Shown here: positions 7,953 through 16,588 of the stretch, piece by piece | Layout of the letters: every line of letters begins with the position of its first letter | Numbering within the stretch: the stretch's first letter is position 1 | Origin: Nitrospirota bacterium | GTDB taxonomy: Bacteria > Nitrospirota > Thermodesulfovibrionia > UBA6902 | NCBI GenBank assembly: GCA_003354025.1 | Contig: PIVU01000011.1 | Coordinates: forward strand, 1 to 43,664 | Direction of reading: 5' to 3' | DNA: 43,664 nt | Notes under the pieces: generated by a model | Database searches by the model: none | Seen by the model: the letters and a program-made list of their open reading frames with translations, nothing else | Told to the model about the DNA's origin: nothing | Position numbers and translations under genes: made by a program

Positions 7953-8867
7953 ATGGGCATGAAAAAGTTAACTTTTATACTGTTTATATTACTTATTTCC
8001 ACTGTCTGCACTGTATTGGCTCAGGAAAATACAGATACTACTGCAGAGATGCTGCCCGAAGATGTAAATTTGCACTATTCAGACCAGTACTGTATTGAGT
8101 GCCACGAGCAAACACCTCAAGAAGGCGGAAATACATACTTAAAGTATAACGGTGATTATACTCAGTTGTGCCGCTGTCACGGATATACACCGGGGACATA
8201 CATACACCCTGTATTTGTTGTTCCTTCTGATGAGAAGCGGGCTATTATCCCTGATGATTTTCCACTTGTCAATGATCAAGTTACCTGTGTAACCTGCCAC
8301 GACATGTACTTGCAGTGTAAAAATAACCCTAAATACAAGGTACTTAACAAGAGATTCCTAAGAGGGGCTCCTTATGTCAGCCGGACTACACTCTGCTTCA
8401 GGTGCCATGATGAAAAAAAATACACCATGCTTGATCCTCATAACCAGTTAACCGAGAACGGCGCAATAGTCGTTGATAAGTGCCTTTACTGTCATTTAGA
8501 AAAGCCTGATGAAAGAACTGCAACATTTGATGAAGTTAAACTGATTGGACAGCTTGAGGTTCTATGCTTCAGGTGCCACTACAAGCAGAGTCAGTTTCAT
8601 CCTATTAATGCAAATCATCTGGTTAAACCGAGCGCAACAATCCTGGCAAACATGAAGGATTCAGAGTTAAAATTCGGTATTATCCTCCCCTTGAATTATG
8701 ACGGTAATATTACATGTCCAACCTGCCATAATCCTCATGAGAGGGGCGTCATTCCAAGAAACAGGGCAAGTGCAAAAGGGGCCAGTGAGAAATACAGGCT
8801 AAGATTGTCTGAGGCAAACCTGCAAATATGCGTTGCCTGTCATAAAGATAAGTTTATCTCTTACTAA
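7953..8867 (+). CDS. Periplasmic multiheme cytochrome c (7 CXXCH plus one CXCH)
   Basis: A cleavable signal peptide (to about residue 23, VLAQE) precedes seven canonical heme motifs: CIECH, CVTCH, CFRCH, CLYCH, CFRCH, CPTCH, CVACH. An eighth site, LCRCHGY near residue 73, has only one residue between the cysteines. Doubled-CXXCH style pairs (for example CPTCHNPHERG) place it in the cytochrome c3/doubled-CXXCH superfamily. It is monocistronic, and its stop codon overlaps the converging monoheme gene by four bases. The exact role is unknown; a periplasmic electron carrier is the natural reading. No clear ribosome site precedes either candidate ATG (7953 or 7959). Confidence 0.8.
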   Translation: MGMKKLTFILFILLISTVCTVLAQENTDTTAEMLPEDVNLHYSDQYCIECHEQTPQEGGNTYLKYNGDYTQLCRCHGYTPGTYIHPVFVVPSDEKRAIIPDDFPLVNDQVTCVTCHDMYLQCKNNPKYKVLNKRFLRGAPYVSRTTLCFRCHDEKKYTMLDPHNQLTENGAIVVDKCLYCHLEKPDERTATFDEVKLIGQLEVLCFRCHYKQSQFHPINANHLVKPSATILANMKDSELKFGIILPLNYDGNITCPTCHNPHERGVIPRNRASAKGASEKYRLRLSEANLQICVACHKDKFISY

Positions 8868-9130
8868 TATCTTTTGGGATGTCGAGGATACTTGTATTCC
8901 GAGGGCAATCTTTTTGTTTTCATATCATTGTGGCAACTTAAGCAATCTACAATAACTCCTCCGGCCTTATCCAGCATTTCCTGGTATTTTGCAGGATGAG
9001 TGATCTTAACTTCATCAATATGCCGCTGCATACGTACAGGATCCGGTTTTGTATCAGCTTCAGTTATAACATACGCACTTAACACCACCGCCGGAATAAC
9101 TATTGCTGACATCAATATTTTATTAATCAT
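8864..9130 (-). CDS. Small monoheme cytochrome c
   Basis: An 88-residue protein with an N-terminal signal or anchor helix (residues 5-25) and one heme motif, CLSCH, near residue 63. It ends in a basic tail (PRHPKRY). The ATG at 9130 has AAGGAG eight bases upstream. It closes the operon that begins with the OmcS-like gene at 11527. Likely a small periplasmic shuttle or accessory subunit for the cytochromes upstream (inference). Confidence 0.75.
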   Translation of the reverse strand: MINKILMSAIVIPAVVLSAYVITEADTKPDPVRMQRHIDEVKITHPAKYQEMLDKAGGVIVDCLSCHNDMKTKRLPSEYKYPRHPKRY

Positions 9131-9142
9131 TGCCTATACTCC

Positions 9143-10426
9143 TTAGAATAGCTGCTCACCGTATGAATTACTATCGATAAGATTATTCCCATGAAAATGG
9201 CACTCCCCACAGGGTCTAAAATCATTTGTATCTGCATGGCAGGAGGCTGATGAACAACCAGGGGCACCACCAGGCACTACCTGCGGATGAGTATGGTAGC
9301 CGTCTTCTATAAGACCGTCATGACAGTTTTGACAGAGATACATCCACTCTTTATTAAGTTTCCCTTCAGGTCCTGTTCCTGTGCCGGAATCAACGGTAAC
9401 AATGCCTCCATTAACTACTTTTCTAATCAGAAAAATATTAGGAGAACCATGCGGTTCATGGCAGTCAGTACAGGCAAGGACATATGAGCCGCAATTTCCG
9501 GCAGTATAATATGGATCGAATATATCGGAACATCCATCACTTGCAGCCCCGCCGCCATGTTTTTCTACACTCCAGTTGAATGTATATAGATTTCTTCCCA
9601 GAGCAGTGCTGTTAATCACATTTGAATTGTTATGGCAATCGGTGCAGAATGTTACATAGTCAGTTAATTTTGATGCATTAGATGAAGTATCTCCCTCGGG
9701 CTCGTAAGTGGTTGTTGAATTATATCTGTACGGAGCCTGGTACCCGGTTGTATAGTTACTCATTTTCTCACCTGCTCCATCACCCCAGAGACCCCATGAA
9801 TTATTGTCAGTACTATGCTGGCTGGGACGAGATACCGGGTATCCCCGTGTGCCAGTCGTCTTGGCGCTATTTGGAGCATTGGCCGGGTCACCCTGGGCTG
9901 CATGCGGATTATGGCAGGCATTACATGGGTTAGAGTTTGAAGTATATTCCCAGCTTTTACTGGTTATAAAAGTCTTAATATTATCCAGGCTGTGTACAGA
10001 GTCAGGAGAGGTATAAGAAAAGGACTCCAGAACGTCATTTACTGTATCAGAAGTCCATCCTCCGGCACGATAACTATAACTACGGTTCACAATGCTTCCA
10101 CCGGTCTGATATGACCCCACATCCTTATGGCACTCAAAACAGATACCATCGGTCTGATTTACATAATTTTCTTCAAATAACGTGTATTTCGAAGGGCCGG
10201 ATCCGGCCGGAGCAGGTTGAGACCCGCCAATGCTTGCGTGCTGCTCATGACAGTGGGCACAGTGCCCGTCAGGATAATCATCAGGGAACCCCGAGGCATT
10301 GCGGTCAACTCCATATGTTGAATTCCCGTGGGCCGAGTTCAGGAAAACACCGGCATAAGCAGCATTTCCAAATAGAAAACACATCGTAATCATCAGCAAG
10401 ATCACTATTATGCCTTTGTTTTTCAA
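9143..10426 (-). CDS. Secreted octaheme cytochrome c (7 CXXCH plus CX4CH)
   Basis: A signal peptide ends at about residue 25 (AAYAG). Heme motifs in order are CAHCH, CFECH, CNACH, CTDCH, CTDCH, CQNCH, the stretched CSSASCH (four residues between cysteines) and CGECH. The mature part is rich in Gly, Ser, Asn, Thr and Tyr, like extracellular cytochromes, and opens with the GHCAHCHEQHASIGG signature seen in metal-reducer outer-surface cytochromes. The TTG start at 10426 has GAGGAGG eight bases upstream. It lies between an OmcS-like gene and the monoheme gene in one operon. Probably a cell-surface electron carrier; whether it polymerises is unknown. Confidence 0.82.
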   Translation of the reverse strand: MKNKGIIVILLMITMCFLFGNAAYAGVFLNSAHGNSTYGVDRNASGFPDDYPDGHCAHCHEQHASIGGSQPAPAGSGPSKYTLFEENYVNQTDGICFECHKDVGSYQTGGSIVNRSYSYRAGGWTSDTVNDVLESFSYTSPDSVHSLDNIKTFITSKSWEYTSNSNPCNACHNPHAAQGDPANAPNSAKTTGTRGYPVSRPSQHSTDNNSWGLWGDGAGEKMSNYTTGYQAPYRYNSTTTYEPEGDTSSNASKLTDYVTFCTDCHNNSNVINSTALGRNLYTFNWSVEKHGGGAASDGCSDIFDPYYTAGNCGSYVLACTDCHEPHGSPNIFLIRKVVNGGIVTVDSGTGTGPEGKLNKEWMYLCQNCHDGLIEDGYHTHPQVVPGGAPGCSSASCHADTNDFRPCGECHFHGNNLIDSNSYGEQLF

Positions 10427-10474
10427 CTTAATGTCCTCCTCACAACCATAAATACTAAACTCCTTTTAGTAACA

Positions 10475-11527
10475 TCAATTCTTTGATGTATGACAAACAT
10501 TGCACCCCGACAATGCAGTGGCAAGAGTTGAACTCTTGATGTCCCACCGCAGCATTTTGTAATAGGGCGATGCATGGGCCCTGTGACAGGAAAGACACAT
10601 CACAATATCCGTTCCAGGAACAACCTGAGCTGTGGCAGGTACAGTATCCGGGTCAGGTCTGGCAACAGGTGCAATCATACTGTAAGACGTGTAATTCGCA
10701 TATTCTCCAGAAGATTTCAGTTCAATATCAGTGGGATGCCGCAACCATGGTGAAGCAGTGCCTACTTCCAGTGCCCCGCCTTCCCATGTATGGAGATTAC
10801 CGTGACATTGAGCACAAAGATAGCTTATCGTATCAGTTTCACTGCTTGATGAGCCATTATACTCGTTATGACTCGTATTTGTGTTGTCCTGCTCCCAATC
10901 TGAATCTTCCTTTCCTAACACACCATTTAAAAATCTGTAACTGAGTCCAACAGATGCACCCGTTATGCCGCCGTTGTCATCGGTATGGTGAGCTTTGCTC
11001 ATTCCGGTAAAATTAGTCTTTCCGCTGCTTCTGTCGCCATGACACCCGTATTCGCCGGCACAGGTCAATTGAGATGACATTGCCGTACCCCCGGGAGGTG
11101 TAAGGCCAAGACTTCCATCCTGGGATACAATCCCCGTCACGTTGTGGCCGAGCACATCATTAGTTCTGACCGATGTAAAATTACCTCCGGCAAGCGGGTT
11201 ACTTAATGCTCCTGTATTAAAAACAATGGGCGCGTTGCTGACAATTGTGGAAGTTCCCGTCGATGTATGGCAGCCGACACAGTCACTTACCAGCAGCATT
11301 GCATTAGGAGTCATATTCGTTTCAAAACCGGAATATGAGTCGTTGAGCTTGAAAGCAACTGGATCATTCTGGTCTCCGCCCTGACTGTTATGGACGGTAT
11401 GACAGTCGCTGCATATTCCAGTCGTTACATCCGCCCCGGCTAACGCAGTGAGCAAAGAAAATGATAGAAAAATAAAGAGGATGAAGTATCTGAATAACCC
11501 TGAATGTACTAATATATTATTTAGCAT
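10475..11527 (-). CDS. OmcS-like hexaheme cytochrome, paralogue 1
   Basis: Candidate extracellular nanowire subunit. After the signal peptide come CSDCHTVHNSQGG, CVGCH, a GGNF/GHNV stretch, a third site CAGEYGCHG with five residues between cysteines, then a YRFLNGV segment, CAQCHG with LRHPTD, CLSCHRAHASPY and a terminal CNVCHTSK. From memory, OmcS of Geobacter sulfurreducens has the same order (CxxCHTMHNS, GGDF, GHNIV, CANCH, LRHP, CLSCHRAHAS, C-terminal CNKCH) and six hemes. The long Ser/Thr/Gly/Asn loops fit a secreted protein. It is first in an operon with the octaheme and monoheme genes. The predicted sigma-54 start lies only five bases before this ATG, and no other normal start exists before the signal peptide. 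Confidence 0.75.
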   Translation of the reverse strand: MLNNILVHSGLFRYFILFIFLSFSLLTALAGADVTTGICSDCHTVHNSQGGDQNDPVAFKLNDSYSGFETNMTPNAMLLVSDCVGCHTSTGTSTIVSNAPIVFNTGALSNPLAGGNFTSVRTNDVLGHNVTGIVSQDGSLGLTPPGGTAMSSQLTCAGEYGCHGDRSSGKTNFTGMSKAHHTDDNGGITGASVGLSYRFLNGVLGKEDSDWEQDNTNTSHNEYNGSSSSETDTISYLCAQCHGNLHTWEGGALEVGTASPWLRHPTDIELKSSGEYANYTSYSMIAPVARPDPDTVPATAQVVPGTDIVMCLSCHRAHASPYYKMLRWDIKSSTLATALSGCNVCHTSKN

Positions 11528-11542
11528 ACCACACTATATTTT

Positions 11543-11558
11543 AGCAATAACTGTGCCC
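11543..11558 (-). promoter_or_regulatory. Sigma-54 promoter for OmcS-like paralogue 1 operon
   Basis: The minus strand reads GGGCACAGTTATTGCT, with GG and GC 10 bases apart and a full GGCAC -24 box. It lies in the 87-base gap between the 16-heme gene and the OmcS-like gene. The predicted start (about 11532) is five bases from the ATG at 11527, so the message would be almost leaderless. Confidence 0.55.
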
Positions 11559-11614
11559 AATTTTCAGCCTTCATACTGTCAATATTATGACGACTTAAAG
11601 CCCGTTTCCCATGC

Positions 11615-12910
11615 CTACATTTTATGGCACTGAATACACAAAGCCCTTTTCCTGTCATGAGTCATCATAAACTCAGACTGAGACGAATGCATGCTATGAC
11701 ATGAATTACAGGTCACCGGCTCACCATCACGCGGATCTATAACATCGTTTCCAAGCGGATGGGTAATTTTATGCTGAGAGGCATGGCACCTGGCACACAG
11801 TGGTATTTCTTCTGCTCTGAAATTCATAGGAAGATCAGAATGTGTCGGGATATGACATTCAAAGCATTTTCGCTCCTTGATAGGTTCACATACCGCAGCC
11901 TTCAATACCTTTTCCATGGCGGTCGTTCTTTTTTCAGTATCTTCATGACAATTAACGCATAGCTTTGTTTCACTCATAGTCAGGCTTTCATTGTCGGAAG
12001 CATGGTAATCATGACACACCGTACAGGGATTTTTAGCACCCTTTACGTGAATATCGTTGTCCACATACTGGTATTTTGACATGCTCCTTTTATGGCAGTT
12101 AAAGCAGAGTTTTTCACCTTCTATTTTTGTAGTAACCGGCTTTTTCTCTTCTATGGGATTATGACATTCATCGCATTTTTTCTCCAAAAAGACCTTATGT
12201 CCGAATGGGCCAAGCAGTCCCTTGTCGGGCGAACTATGCCCTGAATGACAGGTCGTACAATCAGTGTCTACCACAAGAGATGCTATTGATATCTGCTCAG
12301 CCGTACACTTGGGCCAATGGCAATCCTTGCACAGTGCAACCGCTGGTTTTGTTAAAAGGTTGCCCTGTTCCGATGCATGTGAGTTATGGCAGGATGAACA
12401 CTTTCCCTCCTTAAAAGGAGCACAGGCATACTTCTGGTTCAACTTCATAGACAGGTCTTCATGACACTTCAGACACAGCGCCTTTTCTTCTTGAGTAAGA
12501 AGATGCTCATTTTTCCCACTGTGGGGAAAGTGACAACCGGTGCAGTCATTATCACGCAATGCAGTATGTATTTTGCCTTTCTTGATTATGGTGCTGATAT
12601 CTTCATGACAGCCAAGACAGACTGCATTTACATCCTGAATCATTAAACCTTTGTTCTTACTTACATGAGAATTATGACAGGTAATACATTTCCCCTGTTT
12701 AAATAAAAAATGTACATGGCGGTCCTCAAGACCCTTTTTCAGGTCTTTATGGCAGTCATAGCATAAATCAGGCAGTTTGCTCTTTAGTTTCGGAGTAGCA
12801 GAAACAACACTTACGGACATAAATAAAACTGCAATTATTGTTAATGCCAAGACAAAGAAACCGCCGGCTCCAATTTTCATATTCCTTATACTTCCCTTAT
12901 AATTACTCAT
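11615..12910 (-). CDS. 16-heme periplasmic cytochrome c (doubled-CXXCH repeats)
   Basis: Sixteen CXXCH motifs in about 430 residues, arranged as alternating KCxxCHNSHASxxxxLL and LCxxCHED units, a doubled-CXXCH repeat chain. An N-terminal hydrophobic segment (LALTIIAVLFMSVSVVSA) serves as signal or anchor. I start at ATG 12910, which overlaps the stop of the 26-heme gene as ATGAGTAA and has GAGG six bases upstream. A later ATG at 12880 directly before the signal helix is possible. The protein ends two residues after its last heme motif. It likely forms a long periplasmic heme wire together with its neighbour. Confidence 0.88.
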   Translation of the reverse strand: MSNYKGSIRNMKIGAGGFFVLALTIIAVLFMSVSVVSATPKLKSKLPDLCYDCHKDLKKGLEDRHVHFLFKQGKCITCHNSHVSKNKGLMIQDVNAVCLGCHEDISTIIKKGKIHTALRDNDCTGCHFPHSGKNEHLLTQEEKALCLKCHEDLSMKLNQKYACAPFKEGKCSSCHNSHASEQGNLLTKPAVALCKDCHWPKCTAEQISIASLVVDTDCTTCHSGHSSPDKGLLGPFGHKVFLEKKCDECHNPIEEKKPVTTKIEGEKLCFNCHKRSMSKYQYVDNDIHVKGAKNPCTVCHDYHASDNESLTMSETKLCVNCHEDTEKRTTAMEKVLKAAVCEPIKERKCFECHIPTHSDLPMNFRAEEIPLCARCHASQHKITHPLGNDVIDPRDGEPVTCNSCHSMHSSQSEFMMTHDRKRALCIQCHKM

Positions 12911-14870
12911 GACAGGCCTCACAGTCCCCCTTTATAAATGGTTCATGCATTATTTCCCTCAGCAAACCGGGCTGCGTAGTCAAATGCGGCTCATGACAGG
13001 TCGTACAATGGCCGATATTACCCAGTTGCTCTCTATGGGCCTCCAGCAATCGTTCCGTATCCTCGGAGTGGCACTTTGTACAGATTGCCGGGTCCTTGTC
13101 ATTCAGTAAATAGCTATTATCGGAAAAGTGGGAAAGGTGGCAGCTTAAGCAGTCACCTTCCTCCATCTGCAGATGTCCTTTTAAATCAGTCGTAACGACT
13201 AACCTTTCATGACATGACAGACAGAGATCGTTTGTACGATTGAGCAGTTGATATTTCATCGTTGTGCCATGAGGGCTGTGACATTCCGTGCACTTGCCCT
13301 CTTCTACCGGCAGATGTTTAGTCTTGCTTTCAGCAATTCCCTTCTTGATCGGCTCATGGCACTTGACACAGAGGTCCTTTACCGGCATTAAAGTGGATGC
13401 AACAAAATCACTGGCATGAGGATCATGACATGTACCGCACTCTTTATTCTTGAAAAGAGGGTGAGTACCCTGGTCTTCCACTTCAAGATACATGCTATCA
13501 TGGCATTTTATGCAAAGCCTGGATGGCGTATCAGTCAGCAGATTGGCATATGTTGAGGAATGTGCAAGGTGACATGTATTACATTTGCTCTCCTCAACAG
13601 GCTTGTGAATATATGCCTTAAAAAATCTGTTTGCCGCATCAATATGGCAGGTAAAACACAAGTCCGTCATAGGCACGTTTAACATCATAGGATTATCGGA
13701 GCCGTGGGAATTGTGACATTTTGAACACTCCATGTTTTCAACCGGCTCATGCTTGTACTGTTCATTGGCAATGTTCTGTTCAACTTCGGAGTGGCAGGAA
13801 AAGCATATTTCTTTCTCGGATTTTTTCAGGAAATATTTATATCTTGATGCATGAGGATTATGGCATACAGTACAGCCGTCCTCTTTTATCGGTTTATGCA
13901 GATTTACCACATCAATTTTCGGGTTTTCCGCATGACAGCCCGTGCAGAGGTCAATATTGCCCTTTATTGTTACCTTGGGGAAATCCGAGGCATGAGGGCT
14001 GTGACAGCTTAAGCACTTACCCTGTGCGGTTTCAGGATGAGCAAATTGTGCATTAAATTTCTTCTGCTCCTTTTCGTGGCAGCTATAGCAGAGTTTACTT
14101 CCACTCTCAATAACACCAAGAGGATCAGCATCAGTATCAGGTTTATGACAGGCTTCGCACTGAACATCTTCTAAAGGTTTGTGTACTGATTCCCTAAGCA
14201 GCTTGTCATTAGATGAGCTGTGTGATGAATGGCATCCTGAACATTTTGATTTCTCGACAGGATAGTTTTTATGAGCACTTCGAAATGCAGATTCATCATA
14301 TTTATGGCATGACGCGCAGAGTTCAACTTCCTCTTTCAACAGATTATACGCATGTTCCGATCCATGAGGGGAGTGGCAGGTCAGACAACCGTCTTCAAGC
14401 GGTTTATGGCGCTTTTTCCGTTCAAAAGGGGCCTTGTCATGGCAAGCATAGCATTGGGCATTTCCTGCTTCCTTCTGAAGTGCTTTGTTCTCCGAAGCAT
14501 GAGCATCATGACAGGGCAGACACTTGCCCTGGGCAAGGACGGTATGAACACTGGCCATGCTCCCTGTTTCAGCCTCCATCTGTTTATGGCAGGTAAAGCA
14601 GAGTTTATTCTCTTCTCTTTCAATAAATGATCTCACAGCAAGTCTTCCATGGCGAAGATGACAGGCCTCACAATCTTCCTGTTTCATCGGCGCATGGACT
14701 ACTGCGCTCGTGAGTTTAACCCGCATCTCTTTGTGACACGACATACAGGGTTTCGGAGCAAATCCTTTTCGTGATGATCGTTTCACTGTAGGCTCCACAC
14801 ATGTCACAAAAAAAGCTGCAACAATAATCAAAAGAACTGCCTTCATATAAGTATTTCTGAATTTATACAT
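12903..14870 (-). CDS. 26-heme giant cytochrome c (doubled-CXXCH repeats)
   Basis: I count 26 CXXCH motifs in about 655 residues, roughly one heme per 25 residues. The repeating pattern is HxPVxxxKCxxCHxPHASxxxxLLxxxxxxLCxxCH. The N-terminus has a hydrophobic helix ending FFVTCVEPT, which looks like a signal peptide with a weak lipobox (Thr before Cys is unusual). The ATG at 14870 is preferred: GAGGGG lies ten bases upstream, and a TTG six codons earlier lacks a site. The last motif, CEACHE, is followed at once by the stop, in mid-repeat. The gene is coupled to the 16-heme gene and follows the parvulin gene. Role (inference): periplasm-spanning electron conduit to the outer-membrane barrel. 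Confidence 0.88.
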   Translation of the reverse strand: MYKFRNTYMKAVLLIIVAAFFVTCVEPTVKRSSRKGFAPKPCMSCHKEMRVKLTSAVVHAPMKQEDCEACHLRHGRLAVRSFIEREENKLCFTCHKQMEAETGSMASVHTVLAQGKCLPCHDAHASENKALQKEAGNAQCYACHDKAPFERKKRHKPLEDGCLTCHSPHGSEHAYNLLKEEVELCASCHKYDESAFRSAHKNYPVEKSKCSGCHSSHSSSNDKLLRESVHKPLEDVQCEACHKPDTDADPLGVIESGSKLCYSCHEKEQKKFNAQFAHPETAQGKCLSCHSPHASDFPKVTIKGNIDLCTGCHAENPKIDVVNLHKPIKEDGCTVCHNPHASRYKYFLKKSEKEICFSCHSEVEQNIANEQYKHEPVENMECSKCHNSHGSDNPMMLNVPMTDLCFTCHIDAANRFFKAYIHKPVEESKCNTCHLAHSSTYANLLTDTPSRLCIKCHDSMYLEVEDQGTHPLFKNKECGTCHDPHASDFVASTLMPVKDLCVKCHEPIKKGIAESKTKHLPVEEGKCTECHSPHGTTMKYQLLNRTNDLCLSCHERLVVTTDLKGHLQMEEGDCLSCHLSHFSDNSYLLNDKDPAICTKCHSEDTERLLEAHREQLGNIGHCTTCHEPHLTTQPGLLREIMHEPFIKGDCEACHE

Positions 14871-14899
14871 ATTACTATAGCCCCTCAACCGAAATAATA

Positions 14900-16558
14900 T
14901 TATTTTTTGAAAATATCTTCAAATGCCTTTATGGCGCTGTCATTTATCCTTATGTCCGCGGCTTTCTTTAATGTACTGATATAGTCACTGTATATTACGT
15001 CATACTTCTTTTTAAAAACTTTTTTCTGTACTGCCGATTTCACTTGTTCATAGGACAGAAACTCTTGCCTGCCTCTTTCCTGAAGTTTTATTATTCTAAA
15101 AACAGAATCTACTTCTATCACTTCGCTTATGTCTCCGGGATTTAAAGTATCTATTACATTCCTTACCGGCTCCTTCATAGAATCTTTTACCATCCAGTCC
15201 AGAACACCGCCCTTTGAAGCATATTCATCGGTAGACTTCTTTTTCACAAGCCAGTTAAAGCTTGCACCGGCACGCAGGCTTTTCAACACTTTCTCCGCAT
15301 CTTCCCTGCTTTTCAACGTAATCTGCTTCAGTTTCATCTTAACAGGCTTTGAATACTCGCTTCTATGATTCGTATAATACTCTATAACTTCATCATCTGA
15401 AATCCTCACCTTGGGCACTATAACTCTATTCGTAAATTCATCCTGGAGAAGACGGTTCCTGTAGCGATGGAGTTTACTCTGCAGAGGAGACTTCAATTCA
15501 TAATGCCTGTTGAGCGCTTCAAGATCAACAACTTTACGGTCAATCCAGGCGTTTAGGATTTGTTTTTTTCTTTTCATGGTTGCAGGGGTCAACATTACAG
15601 CAAAGTCCGATGTTTTTAAGGAGTCACCGTTTACTTCGACAAGAAGGCGGCTGTCATGCATCCACTTATTGGTCTCTTCAGCGTCTCCATCCACTTTGAT
15701 CGCAGAGAGAATCTCTTCATTAATATTTGTATCAGCGGCGTCACGGATTTCTGCAAGATACTCGTTTTCACGCTCCTTGTTTTTCTGCTTTCTCAGATTA
15801 AACTCAATATCGCCCTTTGCTTCAGAATATTTTTCATTGTCAGCAGGGTTACGCTCCAGAAGCTTGATAATTATAAGTGTCCCTCTGTCCTTTATTGCCT
15901 CTGTATAATCACCAACTTTCAATCCGGCAATGGTGTCCCGCACTGCAGGCCCTAATTCTTTCAGCTTAAAAGCAAAGTCTTTCTCTGATTTATGACTTAT
16001 CCTGGACGGATGTTTCTCTGATATTTCCGCAAATTCAGCTCCGCCCTCCAGTTCCTTTAAAATTTCAGAGGCATCTTCTTCGGTAGCAACTTCAATCACA
16101 TCTATAGTAAACATCTCATGGTCTTTTGCGTAAATGCTCTTTATCTCATCTTCTGCAATAGTCACTTTCTTCAGGATTTCTTCATCATGGAGCAGAACTA
16201 CCGATTCTCTGACTAAATACTTCTGCAGTTTATTCTGAATATCAGGATAGTCAGCTAATCCCATCCGGCCAGCCTCCTGAATAACAAGGCGTTCGTCGAT
16301 TATCCTATGGATATAGTGAGATATATCAAATGTATTTGCAGAAGATAAGTCCTCTACTCGATGGGCAATCTCAAGAGAGTATTCAAGATCCGACATTGTA
16401 ACAGGCTCTTCGTCTATAACCGCCAGAATATCTTTCTGGTTTGATAGCGAAGCACATCCGGTTACTGATAGAAAAATGACTAACAGCATTATACAGCCCA
16501 ATACTGAAAGCACTTCTTTTTTTTCATTAATCAACCTGTATTCACTTATTATTCTCAT
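14900..16558 (-). CDS. Lipoprotein peptidyl-prolyl isomerase with two parvulin domains
   Basis: The signal sequence ends in a lipobox (LSVTGCAS), so the protein is probably membrane-anchored in the periplasm. A SurA-N-like helical part (about residues 45-140) is followed by a first PpiC/parvulin-like region (about 150-260, EMFTIDVIEVATEEDASEILKEL). A second, clearer parvulin region follows (about 395-500, KMKLKQITLKSREDAEKVLKSL, GGVLDWMVKDSM, GDISEVIEVDSVFRIIKLQER). Parvulin-type PPIases are known from cytochrome nanowire gene clusters such as the omcS region of Geobacter (from memory). It sits between the LpoB-like genes and the 26-heme gene; it likely chaperones apocytochromes or barrel folding. 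Confidence 0.85.
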   Translation of the reverse strand: MRIISEYRLINEKKEVLSVLGCIMLLVIFLSVTGCASLSNQKDILAVIDEEPVTMSDLEYSLEIAHRVEDLSSANTFDISHYIHRIIDERLVIQEAGRMGLADYPDIQNKLQKYLVRESVVLLHDEEILKKVTIAEDEIKSIYAKDHEMFTIDVIEVATEEDASEILKELEGGAEFAEISEKHPSRISHKSEKDFAFKLKELGPAVRDTIAGLKVGDYTEAIKDRGTLIIIKLLERNPADNEKYSEAKGDIEFNLRKQKNKERENEYLAEIRDAADTNINEEILSAIKVDGDAEETNKWMHDSRLLVEVNGDSLKTSDFAVMLTPATMKRKKQILNAWIDRKVVDLEALNRHYELKSPLQSKLHRYRNRLLQDEFTNRVIVPKVRISDDEVIEYYTNHRSEYSKPVKMKLKQITLKSREDAEKVLKSLRAGASFNWLVKKKSTDEYASKGGVLDWMVKDSMKEPVRNVIDTLNPGDISEVIEVDSVFRIIKLQERGRQEFLSYEQVKSAVQKKVFKKKYDVIYSDYISTLKKAADIRINDSAIKAFEDIFKK

Positions 16559-16588
16559 TAAATTATCCGTTATCCTTCCGCATTTTAA

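Noticed and set aside
9287-14630. Several long plus-strand ORFs opposite the cytochrome genes
   Set aside because: They are antisense shadows of regularly spaced CXXCH codons and show no domain, start site or own context.
14770-14870. Firm lipoprotein call for the 26-heme protein
   Set aside because: The residue before the candidate Cys is Thr, outside the normal lipobox, so only a signal helix is claimed.
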